Below the pieces are notes generated by a model. That model did not search any database, was not told the DNA's origin, and was given only the letters and a program-made list of their open reading frames with translations. From the NCBI RefSeq assembly GCF_000973725.1, contig NZ_CP009621.1:3775001-3839000 (forward strand): a stretch of 64,000 bases of DNA. The letters run 5' to 3'. Source of the stretch: Pontibacter korlensis. Lineage in GTDB: Bacteria; Bacteroidota; Bacteroidia; Cytophagales; Hymenobacteraceae. Each line of letters begins with the position of its first letter. The stretch's first letter is position 1. Position numbers and translations under genes: made by a program. Shown piece by piece: positions 9,290-18,688 of this stretch.

Positions 9290-9336
9290 ACATAGAAAGG
9301 AGCTGTAGTTTAATTCACTGTAGCTCCTTTCTATGT
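9290..9336. terminator. Perfect 15-bp stem hairpin
   Basis: The arms acatagaaaggagct (9290-9304) and agctcctttctatgt (9322-9336) pair perfectly around a 17-nt loop, about 290 nt after the lipoprotein gene. It is probably a terminator or a small palindromic element; no long T-run follows. Confidence 0.5.
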
Positions 9337-9728
9337 CATGGGAGGTGGTTATTAGTTGAAGCGTCATTCACCTACATTCTACAACTATGGAAGGAAATAA
9401 AGAATTAGGCTCTGTTGATCATAATACCTGTTATTACGCAAGTTATGCTTAGTTAATCCCGTTTCGATAATGCCGAACCTGGTTTACTACACAAGTGACG
9501 GGTATGAGAGTTGCTTATTGCTTAAGGTCTGAAAAGAAGAGGTTATCTTAAGACTGAAGCTGCGTTACTATTTTGTCTATACACGAAACAGCCATCTGAA
9601 GATTCACTGGTATAATGAGATAAGTAAATTAGCTTAGTACCCAAGGTGAACAAGGCATAGCCGTAGTTTAGAGGTTGTGCCTAATTAAAGGGCCCTTCTC
9701 GCATCCTGTTTACAACCACAGGCGTCAG

Positions 9729-9897
9729 CACAGATAGTAGCACAGTCTGTGCTGCGGTTGTAGGTGAGGAAAAAGCTTAGTTGTACATGATTTAGAGGCA
9801 ATATGTATGTTTTTTGGCCTCTTTTACTGCTGCCCATGCATCGCCTGCACGAGGGAGAGCACAGGCTGGGACACCATCTTTTGTTTCATGAAGCGTA
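9729..9897. repeat. Diverged dispersed repeat, copy A
   Basis: It aligns with 13140-13306 in the same orientation over about 170 bp with scattered substitutions and small indels. The longest exact block is gaggcaatatgtatgttttt. Both copies start with a small palindrome around acacagtctgtgct and later share cgccagcacgaggg-type and ctgggacac-type segments. No gene is evident in it. It could be a miniature mobile element or a remnant of a duplicated sequence. Confidence 0.7.
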
Positions 9898-10025
9898 GGG
9901 TGAATATAGCAGTGCCTACTGGTGAAAACTTCAATAAGAGTCTGCATTCACCAAGCCAAAGGCAGTCTCGCATTGATTGCAAAGTAGCATCATATACTTG
10001 GCAGGATAGGCTATACCATTAACCC

Positions 10026-10679
10026 TCAACTACTGCTTTCTTTTTTCGCTTCCTCTGTAAGCTTATGAATATTTGTAGGGATAGGCCTCTCTTTAAGAAG
10101 TCGCGCGAAGTAAACCGTGTTGTTTACTAAAAACCTCAAGTTCTTATTCGTAAACAAGTGCTTACCTCCATCTGCGTCTATGTAACTTGGCCCTGGCCCT
10201 GCTTCACCTACCCAGTATGCCATAGAATTCGGAGGAATGGTGCATCCAGAGTGGTTAAGCGAGAAGAGCACCTCTGAAGAAACTTTTTTTGCTCCGTCTT
10301 CATTTCCTGTCACCAGAACACCCCCTATCTTGTTGTACAGAGGGTACTGCCCGGTTTCCTCATCCTGCTCAGAGGTACTGCCATCTATCCGCTCTATTAT
10401 CATTTTACAGATTGAGGATTTATCACCCAGCCATATAGGCGAGCCTATGATCAGAATATCAGAACCTTTGATCTCTGCCAAGATCTCAGGCCATTCATCC
10501 CCGTGTCCTTCGTCCGAGGTAACTCCAAACGCGACTTTATAATCAGCGACCCTGATCACCTTGCTTTCTACATCGTGCTCTTTGAAGAGCGAAACAGCTT
10601 TATTTATCAATGCTTCTGTATTGGATGCCTCTGGAGATTTCTTCAAAGTGCAGTTCAAAAATATCGCTCTCAGACTCAT
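10026..10679 (-). CDS. NADPH-dependent FMN reductase / flavodoxin-fold oxidoreductase
   Basis: 217 residues, starting MSLRAIFLNCTLKKSPEASNT. The first strand with a Ser/Asn/Thr-rich phosphate-binding loop (about 8-22), the SDILIIGSPIWLGDKSS segment near residue 74 and VLVTGNEDGA near 122 are the FMN-binding loops of the flavodoxin-like fold. The family reduces FMN or quinones with NAD(P)H in the cytoplasm. It lies 54 nt after the PQQ-dehydrogenase-like gene on the same strand, so the two are probably co-transcribed. The C-terminal 40 residues (NKNLRFLVNNTVYFARLLKERPIP) look like a family-specific extension. Confidence 0.8.
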   Translation of the reverse strand: MSLRAIFLNCTLKKSPEASNTEALINKAVSLFKEHDVESKVIRVADYKVAFGVTSDEGHGDEWPEILAEIKGSDILIIGSPIWLGDKSSICKMIIERIDGSTSEQDEETGQYPLYNKIGGVLVTGNEDGAKKVSSEVLFSLNHSGCTIPPNSMAYWVGEAGPGPSYIDADGGKHLFTNKNLRFLVNNTVYFARLLKERPIPTNIHKLTEEAKKESSS

Positions 10680-10733
10680 TTGCTTTGATATGGTTTCTAT
10701 TTGATTGTTAATTAAGCTCGCCTATAGCATAAC

Positions 10734-12314
10734 TTACTTGGTTTTGACTACTCTCCACACCATACCTGTTTCTCTGTCAAACTCAATTGGGAAATGTCCG
10801 TCGGCTATACGCTTCAGGCTTGTTCTGTGCGAGCCGAAGTCAACGATGTACATCGCGCCGTCCGGTCCGAATTTCACATCATACGGTCGCTCGATTCCCT
10901 CGCCAAGTTTACCCTGCTGGGAACCTGGACCCACTTTTTCATTTTGGATGAAAGGATGCAGGGTGTTCTCGCCGCTGCCACTTGTTTCTACTCTGGCAAT
11001 ACGACTTCCTGCAAACTTATCCCGCATGGGGTTCGTGATCCACTGAAAATCACCGTACTCCGGTATAAAAAGCTGGTCAGCAAACTCACCCCATGACGCA
11101 GGCGCTACATCAGGCTTGGAAGGGGAGGAGTTCACTTCATGCAACGCCAGGATAAGCGATTTGTCCGGCTTCTCCAGCCCGCTTGCCTCATGGTCGATTA
11201 AGAGGTGTAGCTCCTGTGCCACTTTTTCGGTACCCCTATAGGTAGGAGGAATAGCTCCACTGCTGGGCTTGAATTTAGCATCTGTTACAGGTTCGAAATT
11301 GGCTGCGAAATCAGGCCAGCCATACCAGGCACCCTCTTTCACCCTGTAAGAGCCATCATGGTAGTCATTTATTGGCCTGCCAGCAGCATTGTCGTAGCCA
11401 TTCACGGCAACAAATAGTTCTCCTGCCTTATTCCAGGCTATACCTATGGTGTTGCGAAAACCCCAAGCATAAGGCCTTACGGTAGCTTCAGCGTTTTCGG
11501 GGTCGAACACCAGGATAGAACCGCCGCACTTGTTATTGCCTTTTACAACCTGACCAGGCTTAGTGGCTGTACCAAATGGCATAAAAGCACCGGTTAATAC
11601 CGTTCCCTTACCGCCTGGGCGGAAATCAGGAAGCTCTATGTTGTAACCAGTTAACACAATGTCTTTGGCAGGGGTAGGATGTCCACCTGGTGCCTTTAGC
11701 ACAAACGGAATCATGTTCTCGTCCATATACCCGGAGTTACCTCCGATACCCACGCAGACATACATTCTGCCGTCTTTTCCCACGCGCACGTCGTTCGGCT
11801 GGTGGTCTGACTGACTGTCTATTATTCCGCCAAGTATCTTGGTTACTTCTCCGTCCGGTGTTACTCTGGATACAGCTCCAAAAAGTTCTTTATCCCGGTG
11901 CGTAATATAGAAAGCGCCTTGGTACCAGGTCATGCCAGAAATGGCCGGATATATTTTACCATCTAAATTCACCACTTCAGTAGTCCTGCCATTGCTTTCT
12001 ACACGCAGTATTCTTGCGGAGGCATCTTCCTCATCCAGAAAGGTGCCCCCGGCTTCAGCCACGTATAAGTTGCCTTGGTCGTCCCAAGTAACAGATGTTG
12101 GGTAGGTAAGGCCTTCCGCTATCTTTTCAATTTCATAGCCTTCCGGAAGCCGGATCATGGGGAAGTTAGCCGAAGCTTTTAGCTTTTTGCTGGCAGCATC
12201 ATGGCTAAGCTCGGAGAACTTTTCTTTCATCATGTTTACCCCAACGCTAACTGCGCCGGCAGCCGCTGACACCAATGGTCCGCGTCTGGCTTCTTTTTCT
12301 TCGTTTTCTTCCAT
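10734..12314 (-). CDS. PQQ-dependent sugar dehydrogenase-like beta-propeller protein
   Basis: 526 residues. After a charged N-terminus comes ARRGPLVSAAAGAVSVGVNMM, a twin-Arg hydrophobic stretch that could be a Tat-like export signal, though the match is loose. From about residue 55 the protein is a beta-propeller of the glucose/sorbosone dehydrogenase type: GYEIEKIAEGLTYPTSVTWDDQGNLYVAEAG, DHQPNDVRVGKDGRMYVCVG, AYGWGFRNTIG-like (YAWGFRNTIGIAW) and FGPDGAMYIVDFG. Such proteins oxidise sugars or other alcohols with PQQ in the periplasm, but substrate and cofactor cannot be read here. A headless TetR gene and its operator-like palindrome lie just upstream; an FMN reductase follows. Confidence 0.75.
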   Translation of the reverse strand: MEENEEKEARRGPLVSAAAGAVSVGVNMMKEKFSELSHDAASKKLKASANFPMIRLPEGYEIEKIAEGLTYPTSVTWDDQGNLYVAEAGGTFLDEEDASARILRVESNGRTTEVVNLDGKIYPAISGMTWYQGAFYITHRDKELFGAVSRVTPDGEVTKILGGIIDSQSDHQPNDVRVGKDGRMYVCVGIGGNSGYMDENMIPFVLKAPGGHPTPAKDIVLTGYNIELPDFRPGGKGTVLTGAFMPFGTATKPGQVVKGNNKCGGSILVFDPENAEATVRPYAWGFRNTIGIAWNKAGELFVAVNGYDNAAGRPINDYHDGSYRVKEGAWYGWPDFAANFEPVTDAKFKPSSGAIPPTYRGTEKVAQELHLLIDHEASGLEKPDKSLILALHEVNSSPSKPDVAPASWGEFADQLFIPEYGDFQWITNPMRDKFAGSRIARVETSGSGENTLHPFIQNEKVGPGSQQGKLGEGIERPYDVKFGPDGAMYIVDFGSHRTSLKRIADGHFPIEFDRETGMVWRVVKTK

Positions 12315-12476
12315 AGCTTGTGTGTAGTTTAGTAGTTGCTTTTAATGGAAGCAGACTCTGCCCCCAACCTGGCTGCTGAAACCAATAAATCGGGATCCTC
12401 CCAGCTTGAGCGAAGGAAACTTACCCCTATTCTTATTTCTAAACATCGATGAGTAGCAAACACTTAGCTTTGTTTG

Positions 12477-12492
12477 TCAAACGGTCGTTTGA
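12477..12492. promoter_or_regulatory. TetR-family operator-like palindrome
   Basis: The sequence tcaaacggtcgtttga has perfect 7-nt arms around a gt centre and matches the common AAACG-N2-CGTTT layout of TetR-family operators. It overlaps the stop codon of the TetR fragment and lies about 165 nt upstream of the PQQ-dehydrogenase-like start. Confidence 0.55.
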
Positions 12493-12782
12493 GTTTTAAG
12501 TTTAGATAAGAGCTTCCCCCAAAGCGACTCCCTAAGGTAGGAGCGTATTCTTTCACAGGTGGCGAGAAAGTGCTTTTCATTGCCAGATATGACGGAGAGC
12601 ATGACAGCGCCCTCAATTTCCTGCACTGCCTGCTCATCCACCATCCGTGCCTCTGGCTGTTGATTCTGTGATTGGAAGGTATAGGAGAAAGCGGTAATCC
12701 AGTCCTCGAAAAACTTCCTGATGATCTCTGTGAATTCAGGGTTTACTTGGGCTGACTCCAAGCCGATGTTAGCCGTCAGCAT
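12477..12782 (-). pseudogene. TetR/AcrR-family regulator, C-terminal fragment only
   Basis: The 101-residue product (MLTANIGLESAQVNPEF, then EIIRKFFEDWITAFSYTF, EIEGAVMLSVISGNEKHFLATCERI near the end) matches the ligand-binding C-terminal half of TetR/AcrR repressors, which are normally about 190-200 residues. The frame upstream runs only six codons to a TAG, and no HTH-encoding sequence is visible in 12783-13100. The DNA-binding domain is therefore lost. On the same strand as the PQQ-dehydrogenase-like gene, it was probably its regulator. Confidence 0.65.
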
Positions 12783-13521
12783 CCTTCCGATTCGTTCCTA
12801 GTCCTGGAAAACGGTGGAATACTGAGATGAAAATTACCGGTGAGTGGTCAGGCAACTAGCGTAACGATTTTCCCTTGGTTTGCACCTGGTTAGCTTCTGG
12901 ATGAAAGGGCACAGCCAGCTTCATTGCTGTGTCACTAAAATAGCACCTTTCCCTATCAGATCTACTTATAGCAGCTTAAGAGTGGACCCGCCGTTATTCT
13001 CGCTTTGTTCTGCCATGGTAGCAGCCGCTTTACAAACCAGGTGCAACCGGGGGGCGTATCAAGAAACCCTGGAATAATGAAATTGATAAAGTCGAATGAT
13101 CAAGCTTATTACCTAAGGCTTTCCTTGCACAGACTGTACTACAGGCAGCAACACAGTCTGTGCTCAACAGTTGTAGATGCGGAAAGAACTTTGCTGTACA
13201 TCATTTGGAGGCAATATGTATGTTTTTTCAGCCTCCTTCACCCCAGCTATGTGTCGCCAGCACGAGGGGAGCAAAGTTGGGACACGATTTGTGGTTTGAT
13301 GAGCCGGCGAACACAGGAGCGCTGATGTTGAAGGACAGGGTATGGTTGTAAGCCCTACTTCTCTTGCGACCGAGCTGTTTTACCCTTGGAGAAGGCAAGG
13401 TGAGGGCATGCTCTCTGGCAAACTGTACATCAGAAACATTAGCGCCCCTTTCTACTTAAGAAAGAGGTGCTTTGCAGTTTATGTTAGGACCAGCTAGTTT
13501 ACCACCACCTCCTCCAAAGCA
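12783..13521. other. Intergenic stretch with repeat copy B
   Basis: No gene is supported. It holds repeat copy B (13140-13306) and otherwise nothing recognisable. Confidence 0.5.
13140..13306. repeat. Diverged dispersed repeat, copy B
   Basis: Partner of 9729-9897, direct orientation, about 3.4 kb apart. The two copies bracket the FMN reductase / PQQ-dehydrogenase-like / TetR-fragment block. Confidence 0.7.
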
Positions 13522-15930
13522 TCAAAGCTTAAGCTGCAGCGTTACGTACCAATTCCGCGCATCGGATGGGATAATGCCTGGGCCTGGATAACCTGTGGCA
13601 CGGCGCGTGAAGTAACGGTTATCAGTTAGGTTATTTATACCTGTTTCTAAGGTGAAGCGCTTATAGGTATAACTGCCGGATAGGTCCACTACCCAGTAGG
13701 CAGGCACCACACCCACAACAGCTGTTGGTTCTAGCACTGAGTTCGGCGCATCGGTGTATTGCTCAGCGGTATAAGCGTATTGGTACGCCAGCTTCAGGTT
13801 ATTGTGCTTAAACGACAGGCCCAGCTTAGCTATAACGGGTGGCGCCAACTCTACTTCTTTGCCATTGATGTCTGTTTGCGGACTACTGTACCTCGTGTTT
13901 ACGAGCGTCACGTTTGAAAAGGCAGAAAGGCTTGTTTTGTGGTCTTTGCCATAGTAAAGCTTCAGCAGGTCTGCCTCCACGAAGGTCTCCAGCCCCACAT
14001 TGCGCGAGTCCCCCACATTGGTGCGTATGCGGTTGGTGGTGCCTTCAACATTCTTAAAGTTGATGCGGTCTTTATACGCTAAGTAAAAGACACTGGCATC
14101 GTAGTTCAATGTACCGCTTACGTTCCCCCTGAAACCTAAATCAGCACTGTAGCCCGATTCATCCTTCAGGTTCTGATCCACGAACTGGTTTGGGTTGATA
14201 ACGCGCATGTCGTTGAAGTTGATGGCACGGTAGTTCTGGGAGAAGTTAGCATACACCTCCATCTGCTCAGTAGGCTTGTAGCTCAGGCCTAAACCCAGCA
14301 ACAGCACGTTGCGGGAGTTGCTGCGGTCTTCGGCTATCACCTCATCTTTGATGGTGTTACCTGCCTGATCGGCCATCACATCCCGGTAGCTGCCATCAGC
14401 ATTGGTGTTGATCCACTCGTAGCGCACTCCCGGCGTCAGGCTCAGCTTTGGCGTAAGGTTGAAAATATTCTCGGCAAACATAGCCACATTGCGGCTCAGG
14501 TAGTCATAGCTCGACGCATTAGGTGCACCCGATTTGGAGTAAAAACGGAAATCAGCGTTAGAACCGGCAGAACCATCGCCCTGCTTCTGATCTGTAAAGC
14601 CACGGTAATAGCGGGCGCCTACCAGCAGCGTAGAGAAAGAGCTGCCCAGGTCATAACGATGGATGAGACGTGTCTCGTTACCGAAGTTATTGAACTGGTC
14701 TTTCAGCAGCAAACGCTTCTCCATCGGGTCCGGTCGGTTAATCTTCTCCAGGTAACCCAAGGCATCGCGCTCAGCCAGGAGGCCGAAGTTGCGGATGTTG
14801 AGCTTCGTGCGCTCGCTCAGGCGGTAATCCAGCGTCAGGGCCATCAGGTTCCAGTTTACGTTAAACCAGTTGCGGTCACGCTTCGACTGCTGCGGATTAT
14901 GGTCGAACTCCGCATCTGTTAAACCGCCCGGCTGCTGCGCCAGGTAATCCATGTACGTGTAGTTAAACCCTATCTCAAGTTTATCATTCGCATTGTAGTG
15001 TACCGAGCTAAACACAGTGTGGGCATCGAACTCTGAATTATTGCGCCAGCCATCGCCGCTTTTGTACTGGTAGAAACCATAGTAACGGAACTTGCCCTCG
15101 CTACCCCCGATGCTGTTGAAGGTGTTCAGAAAGCCCCAGGAGCCAAGTGTCTGGCGGCTTGTCAGCTCAAAAGGCTTATCTTCCGGCCCTTCCTTCATCA
15201 CAAAGTTCACCATGCCTCCAAACTGGGTTCCGTACTGCAGCGACGCTGCGCCACGTACTATCTCAATTCTATCCACGACCTCAGTAGGCGGAGTATAGTA
15301 GCTCTCCGGATAACCAAGGGCATCGGCAGATATATCGTAGCCGTTCTGGCGGGTATTGAAGTTTGAAGTACGGTTAGGGCTAAGGCCACGTCCCCCAATG
15401 CCTAACTGTAAACCGGCACCATCGCTCTCCCAAATGTTGAGCCCGGCTACTTTCGCAAATACCTGCCGCGTGTTGTTTGTGGCTTTGCTGGCCGTGATGT
15501 CGCTGAGTACCACCACTTCGCTTTTCTTACCCTCGTAAATGGCAGCACCCTCCACAGAGTTCAGGCGGGTGATACCGAAGGTTTTCTCCCGCTCCCCTTT
15601 TACATTCACTTCGCTCAGTTTCCCCTCCAGCGGTTGGAGCGAGAAGGAAAGGAACACGTTGCTGTTGCTGATCGTTACTTGCTCTGTAGCTGCCCCCCAG
15701 CCCACACTATAGGCAGTTAAAGTGTAGGTGCCCGGAGCCAGGTTGGGAATGGTGTAATTCCCTTTTGCATCGGCTTTATATAAAGAGCCGGTATTGGTCA
15801 GCAGCACCTCTGCCCGTGGCACTGGTTGCTGTGCGGATGCACTGGTTATTTTACCAGTGACGGAAAAGGTTTGTGCCAGTGTAGCCATGCAACTGCAAAG
15901 CACCAGAGCGATTGTTAGCGTAACGTGCAT
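13522..15930 (-). CDS. TonB-dependent outer-membrane receptor, probable iron uptake
   Basis: 802 residues. Signal peptide MHVTLTIALVLCSCMATLAQ; a carboxypeptidase-regulatory-like beta-sandwich (about 22-105, NYTIPNLAPGTYTLTAYSVGW); a plug domain (about 125-240, with VVLSDITASKATNN and VDRIEIVRGAASLQYGTQFGGMVNFVMKE); then a 22-strand barrel ending in an aromatic-rich last strand NWYVTLQLKL. It imports a ligand across the outer membrane using TonB energy. It is the last gene of the DUF4856-imelysin-HTTM operon, 6 nt after the HTTM gene, and the family placement plus this context points to iron or an iron complex. The exact ligand cannot be read. Confidence 0.9.
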   Translation of the reverse strand: MHVTLTIALVLCSCMATLAQTFSVTGKITSASAQQPVPRAEVLLTNTGSLYKADAKGNYTIPNLAPGTYTLTAYSVGWGAATEQVTISNSNVFLSFSLQPLEGKLSEVNVKGEREKTFGITRLNSVEGAAIYEGKKSEVVVLSDITASKATNNTRQVFAKVAGLNIWESDGAGLQLGIGGRGLSPNRTSNFNTRQNGYDISADALGYPESYYTPPTEVVDRIEIVRGAASLQYGTQFGGMVNFVMKEGPEDKPFELTSRQTLGSWGFLNTFNSIGGSEGKFRYYGFYQYKSGDGWRNNSEFDAHTVFSSVHYNANDKLEIGFNYTYMDYLAQQPGGLTDAEFDHNPQQSKRDRNWFNVNWNLMALTLDYRLSERTKLNIRNFGLLAERDALGYLEKINRPDPMEKRLLLKDQFNNFGNETRLIHRYDLGSSFSTLLVGARYYRGFTDQKQGDGSAGSNADFRFYSKSGAPNASSYDYLSRNVAMFAENIFNLTPKLSLTPGVRYEWINTNADGSYRDVMADQAGNTIKDEVIAEDRSNSRNVLLLGLGLSYKPTEQMEVYANFSQNYRAINFNDMRVINPNQFVDQNLKDESGYSADLGFRGNVSGTLNYDASVFYLAYKDRINFKNVEGTTNRIRTNVGDSRNVGLETFVEADLLKLYYGKDHKTSLSAFSNVTLVNTRYSSPQTDINGKEVELAPPVIAKLGLSFKHNNLKLAYQYAYTAEQYTDAPNSVLEPTAVVGVVPAYWVVDLSGSYTYKRFTLETGINNLTDNRYFTRRATGYPGPGIIPSDARNWYVTLQLKL

Positions 15931-15936
15931 TTGATT

Positions 15937-17310
15937 TTATCTCTGCCCTACCGCCTCAAGCGGAGGAATTGCTTCTTCTAAAGGTAGAATCCAGGGCTTT
16001 GGTAGGAAGCTTTCTTTTTCGGCCGCCAAATTAACGTTGGGGTTAATCAAGAGCCGGCTGCCACGGCCATTCATACTTACATATACTTCGGCACGCACCT
16101 GCGCACCGGGTACACCACGGGCAGCAAAATCCTGCTGCAGCATGTGGGCGTACTGCAGGATCATGTCAGGCTGCGTCGCCATCTGCTTCTCCTGGTTAAT
16201 GGTCAAGTAATCCCGGTTGTTGATCTCCACTTCGTGTCCTGATTTTGGGTCAAACACATAAAAGAAAGCGGTCCCGGTTTTCTCCATAAGCATCACACGC
16301 CACGAGAAACGGTAGCCTTGCTCGGTCCAGAAAAGCTCGCCAGGGTACAGCACAAAACGCCACGGTACCAGCACCTGCAGCACAAAGTGTACTACCAGCA
16401 GGCTTAAGAGCAGCGGCTGTGCCTCTACCCTTGCTGCAACAGGTGCAGCAGGCACACACACGCGGAATAAACTGCGGCACCGGCCTAGTAGACGCTCATG
16501 AAAGTTTGCTGAGAAGAAGATCAGGGTGCTCACCATCATGATGTAGGGGAACATGCCAATTTGAAACAGCACTGCTGTGAGCACATGGAACACGATCACC
16601 GTAAGGTAGGCCAAAGGCCTGCTTTTGCGCCAGCTCAGGAAAAACGGAATAGTCAGGTCGTAGAAGGCGCCGAACCAGCAAAACACGTAAGCTACCCATT
16701 TTTCGTCGAGCAGCTGCCCGATGAGTGGTAGGTGCGTATGAGCAGGTAGCCAGTAACGAAGCGGCATGGCCTCCAGTAGCCAGTCAGAATTTAGCTTGGC
16801 AACACCCGCGTAAAAGTAAACCAGCCCCAGCTGCAACTGAAAGACAAGCACTACCCAGCACGGCACCTGGCTTACCCAGCTTTGCGTCCTGCGCAGTACA
16901 TCCAGCGAAAAGTGCCGGTGCGCAGGCACTAACACCAGAAGCAATGCCACTATACTTACAAAGTAGTAGTGGTTGAGGTAGTTGCTTTTGTCGATGAGCT
17001 CTACGTACGAAAAGCTCAGGAAGAACAGCAGCGCCGACAGGCGGTAAAACAGACCAACCATCACCCCTAATGCGGCTACCGCCATCACGGAAAAAAGCGC
17101 GTACATACCTGCCTCGCCCAATGGTTGCACCCACTCAAAACCATAATAGGTAAAGTAAACCTTCGGCTTTACGTACAGCTCCGTTACCCAGCCTTTGCCC
17201 ATAGAGCGCAGGATGCTGGCCAGCATCATACCACCGAATATCACACGGAACACTGCCAACGGTGCGGCGGAGACAGGTGCGGTCAGGTATGGTTTCAGCT
17301 TCTGGAGCAT
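15937..17310 (-). CDS. HTTM-domain membrane protein
   Basis: 457 residues with about 7-8 membrane helices in the first 300 (for example MVGLFYRLSALLFFLSFSYVELID, FYAGVAKLNSDWLL). The HTTM (horizontally transferred transmembrane) domain is related to the membrane part of vitamin-K-dependent gamma-carboxylase; the FYAGVAKLNSDWL and YLNHYYF segments are typical. The soluble C-terminus (about 300-457) contains WRVMLMEKTGTAFFYVFDP and VEINNRDYLTINQEKQM. In Bacteroidota this gene is commonly next to imelysin and a TonB receptor, as here. Its biochemical role is not established. Confidence 0.85.
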   Translation of the reverse strand: MLQKLKPYLTAPVSAAPLAVFRVIFGGMMLASILRSMGKGWVTELYVKPKVYFTYYGFEWVQPLGEAGMYALFSVMAVAALGVMVGLFYRLSALLFFLSFSYVELIDKSNYLNHYYFVSIVALLLVLVPAHRHFSLDVLRRTQSWVSQVPCWVVLVFQLQLGLVYFYAGVAKLNSDWLLEAMPLRYWLPAHTHLPLIGQLLDEKWVAYVFCWFGAFYDLTIPFFLSWRKSRPLAYLTVIVFHVLTAVLFQIGMFPYIMMVSTLIFFSANFHERLLGRCRSLFRVCVPAAPVAARVEAQPLLLSLLVVHFVLQVLVPWRFVLYPGELFWTEQGYRFSWRVMLMEKTGTAFFYVFDPKSGHEVEINNRDYLTINQEKQMATQPDMILQYAHMLQQDFAARGVPGAQVRAEVYVSMNGRGSRLLINPNVNLAAEKESFLPKPWILPLEEAIPPLEAVGQR

Positions 17311-17360
17311 ATAAAGCTTGTTTTTGGAGTTTCCGCCCTACTTAAATGGCAATCCGGCAA

Positions 17361-17473
17361 TTGTCATTTCGAATAATAGTGAGAAATCTGTAAAATAACA
17401 TAAAGTGACTCAAATCTCTCACTGCTTCGCAGGCCCCTTTCGACTCACGTCTCAGGTATGTTCGAGATGACAA
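17361..17473. repeat. REP-like inverted repeat inside the imelysin operon
   Basis: Outer arms ttgtcatttcgaa (17361-17373) and ttcgagatgacaa (17461-17473) are inverted and flank internal gagaaatct / caaatctctcac segments. The layout is like the dispersed TGTCATTTCGA palindromic repeats often seen between Bacteroidota genes. It fills most of the 169-nt gap between imelysin and the HTTM gene. Confidence 0.6.
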
Positions 17474-17479
17474 AAAATA

Positions 17480-18595
17480 TTAATCTCCGTCGTTATCGGT
17501 GTAGGTAATGGTAACTCCCAGTGCGGCTGGCATATCGGTTTTTGTGAGCACAATAAGTTTCTGCAGCTCGTTGTACACTTTCGTCACGGCCTGTGGTTGG
17601 CTAGTCACAGCTTCTGACAGCGGTCCCTGCACAGCATTGGCAGCGGTCAAGGCAGCATCAAACTGCGCCTCAATGGCATCAGAAAGTAAGCCTCCGTTGT
17701 ACTTTGCATCCACATGGTCGAGGTAATCATCCAGTCCCGGACCGTTGGCGCTATTTGCCGCAAGCCCCAAGAATGTAGCTTTCTCTGCACGGATAGCCTG
17801 CTTCAGCAGCTCAAGTGAAGTTTGGCTATAGTAAGCTTCTACTTTCTCTGGTAAGGCACTGCCGGCAGTAAACCTGCCGCTAGGTATACCTACCTTGGCA
17901 CGCTTGGTCACGTCGATGTCATAATTCAGCTGGTTTACAAGGTTGCCCACAGCGCTACCCACTGCCGTACCCGGAGAGTTCTTGAAAGTAGCTGCATAAC
18001 CGCCACTCGTCCAGCCAGTGTGTGCTGCATTGGCTCGCTGGCTTATCAGGGCGCTCACGACTTGCAGGTACTTTTTACGGTTGGCGGCGTTGGCGCCAGA
18101 AGTGTACTGCTCCACTACTGCGGCCTCGGTACCGGCACCGTACAGCAGGTAGTCTACAGCCGGGAAGCCTTTGGCATCAAGATTAGCTGAGCTTTGCAGG
18201 TCGTAAGTGCCGGAAGCGATGTTATTTTCTATCTCGGCGGTAGCTGTTGGGTAAATGTTGAGGTTTGTGCGCAGCAGCTGCTCGTCGGCTGGTCCGAATT
18301 CATACACACTCACCTCCTGCCATGCTAAGTAAGCTTTCTGGTAAGCAGTGCGGGCTACCGCCAATGTGGCAGCTGTTGGGGTGGCCACAAAAGCATCTAT
18401 GGCGGTGGCCATGGCTTCTGTTTTGTTCTTGAACGCCGTGTAAGCCGGCACAATCAGATTATCGGCGTAGTTGGTCACCATGCCCTGGCGGTCGTAGTCT
18501 GTTCTCGGATCATTACCCTCATTGTCTGAGCTACAACTGCTCAAAGCGGCAAGGCCTGCCAGTGCCACAGCAGCATATTCTCTGAATATTTTCAT
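17480..18595 (-). CDS. Imelysin-family lipoprotein, iron uptake
   Basis: 371 residues. Lipoprotein signal MKIFREYAAVALAGLAALSSC (lipobox LSSC) followed by an all-helical imelysin domain: YLAWQEVSVYEFGPADEQLLRTNLNIYP near residue 90, FPAVDYLLYGAGTEAAV near 143. Imelysin (IrpA/EfeO-like) proteins bind iron at the cell surface or periplasm. They were once thought to be peptidases because of an HxxE signature, but I do not see a clear one here. Second gene of the iron operon. Confidence 0.85.
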   Translation of the reverse strand: MKIFREYAAVALAGLAALSSCSSDNEGNDPRTDYDRQGMVTNYADNLIVPAYTAFKNKTEAMATAIDAFVATPTAATLAVARTAYQKAYLAWQEVSVYEFGPADEQLLRTNLNIYPTATAEIENNIASGTYDLQSSANLDAKGFPAVDYLLYGAGTEAAVVEQYTSGANAANRKKYLQVVSALISQRANAAHTGWTSGGYAATFKNSPGTAVGSAVGNLVNQLNYDIDVTKRAKVGIPSGRFTAGSALPEKVEAYYSQTSLELLKQAIRAEKATFLGLAANSANGPGLDDYLDHVDAKYNGGLLSDAIEAQFDAALTAANAVQGPLSEAVTSQPQAVTKVYNELQKLIVLTKTDMPAALGVTITYTDNDGD

Positions 18596-18688
18596 GCGGT
18601 ATATTTTTAAATGCGAAAGGCAGCAGCTGGGGATTGGCGTTCCCGTAGCTGCTGCACTTATCTAAAGCTAGCAGTAACGGGTAAGGTA

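Larger units (their letters stand above)
9004..10025. other. Intergenic stretch with hairpin and repeat copy A
   Basis: No supported gene. It holds the hairpin at 9290-9336 and copy A of a diverged repeat at 9729-9897. Open frames at 9022-9243 (-) and 9807-10022 (+) show no motifs; the second lies partly inside the repeat. Confidence 0.5.

Noticed and set aside
15771..15779. tgcatcggc match as a third mnmE attachment site
   Set aside because: It lies inside the TonB-receptor coding sequence and the match stops there; chance.
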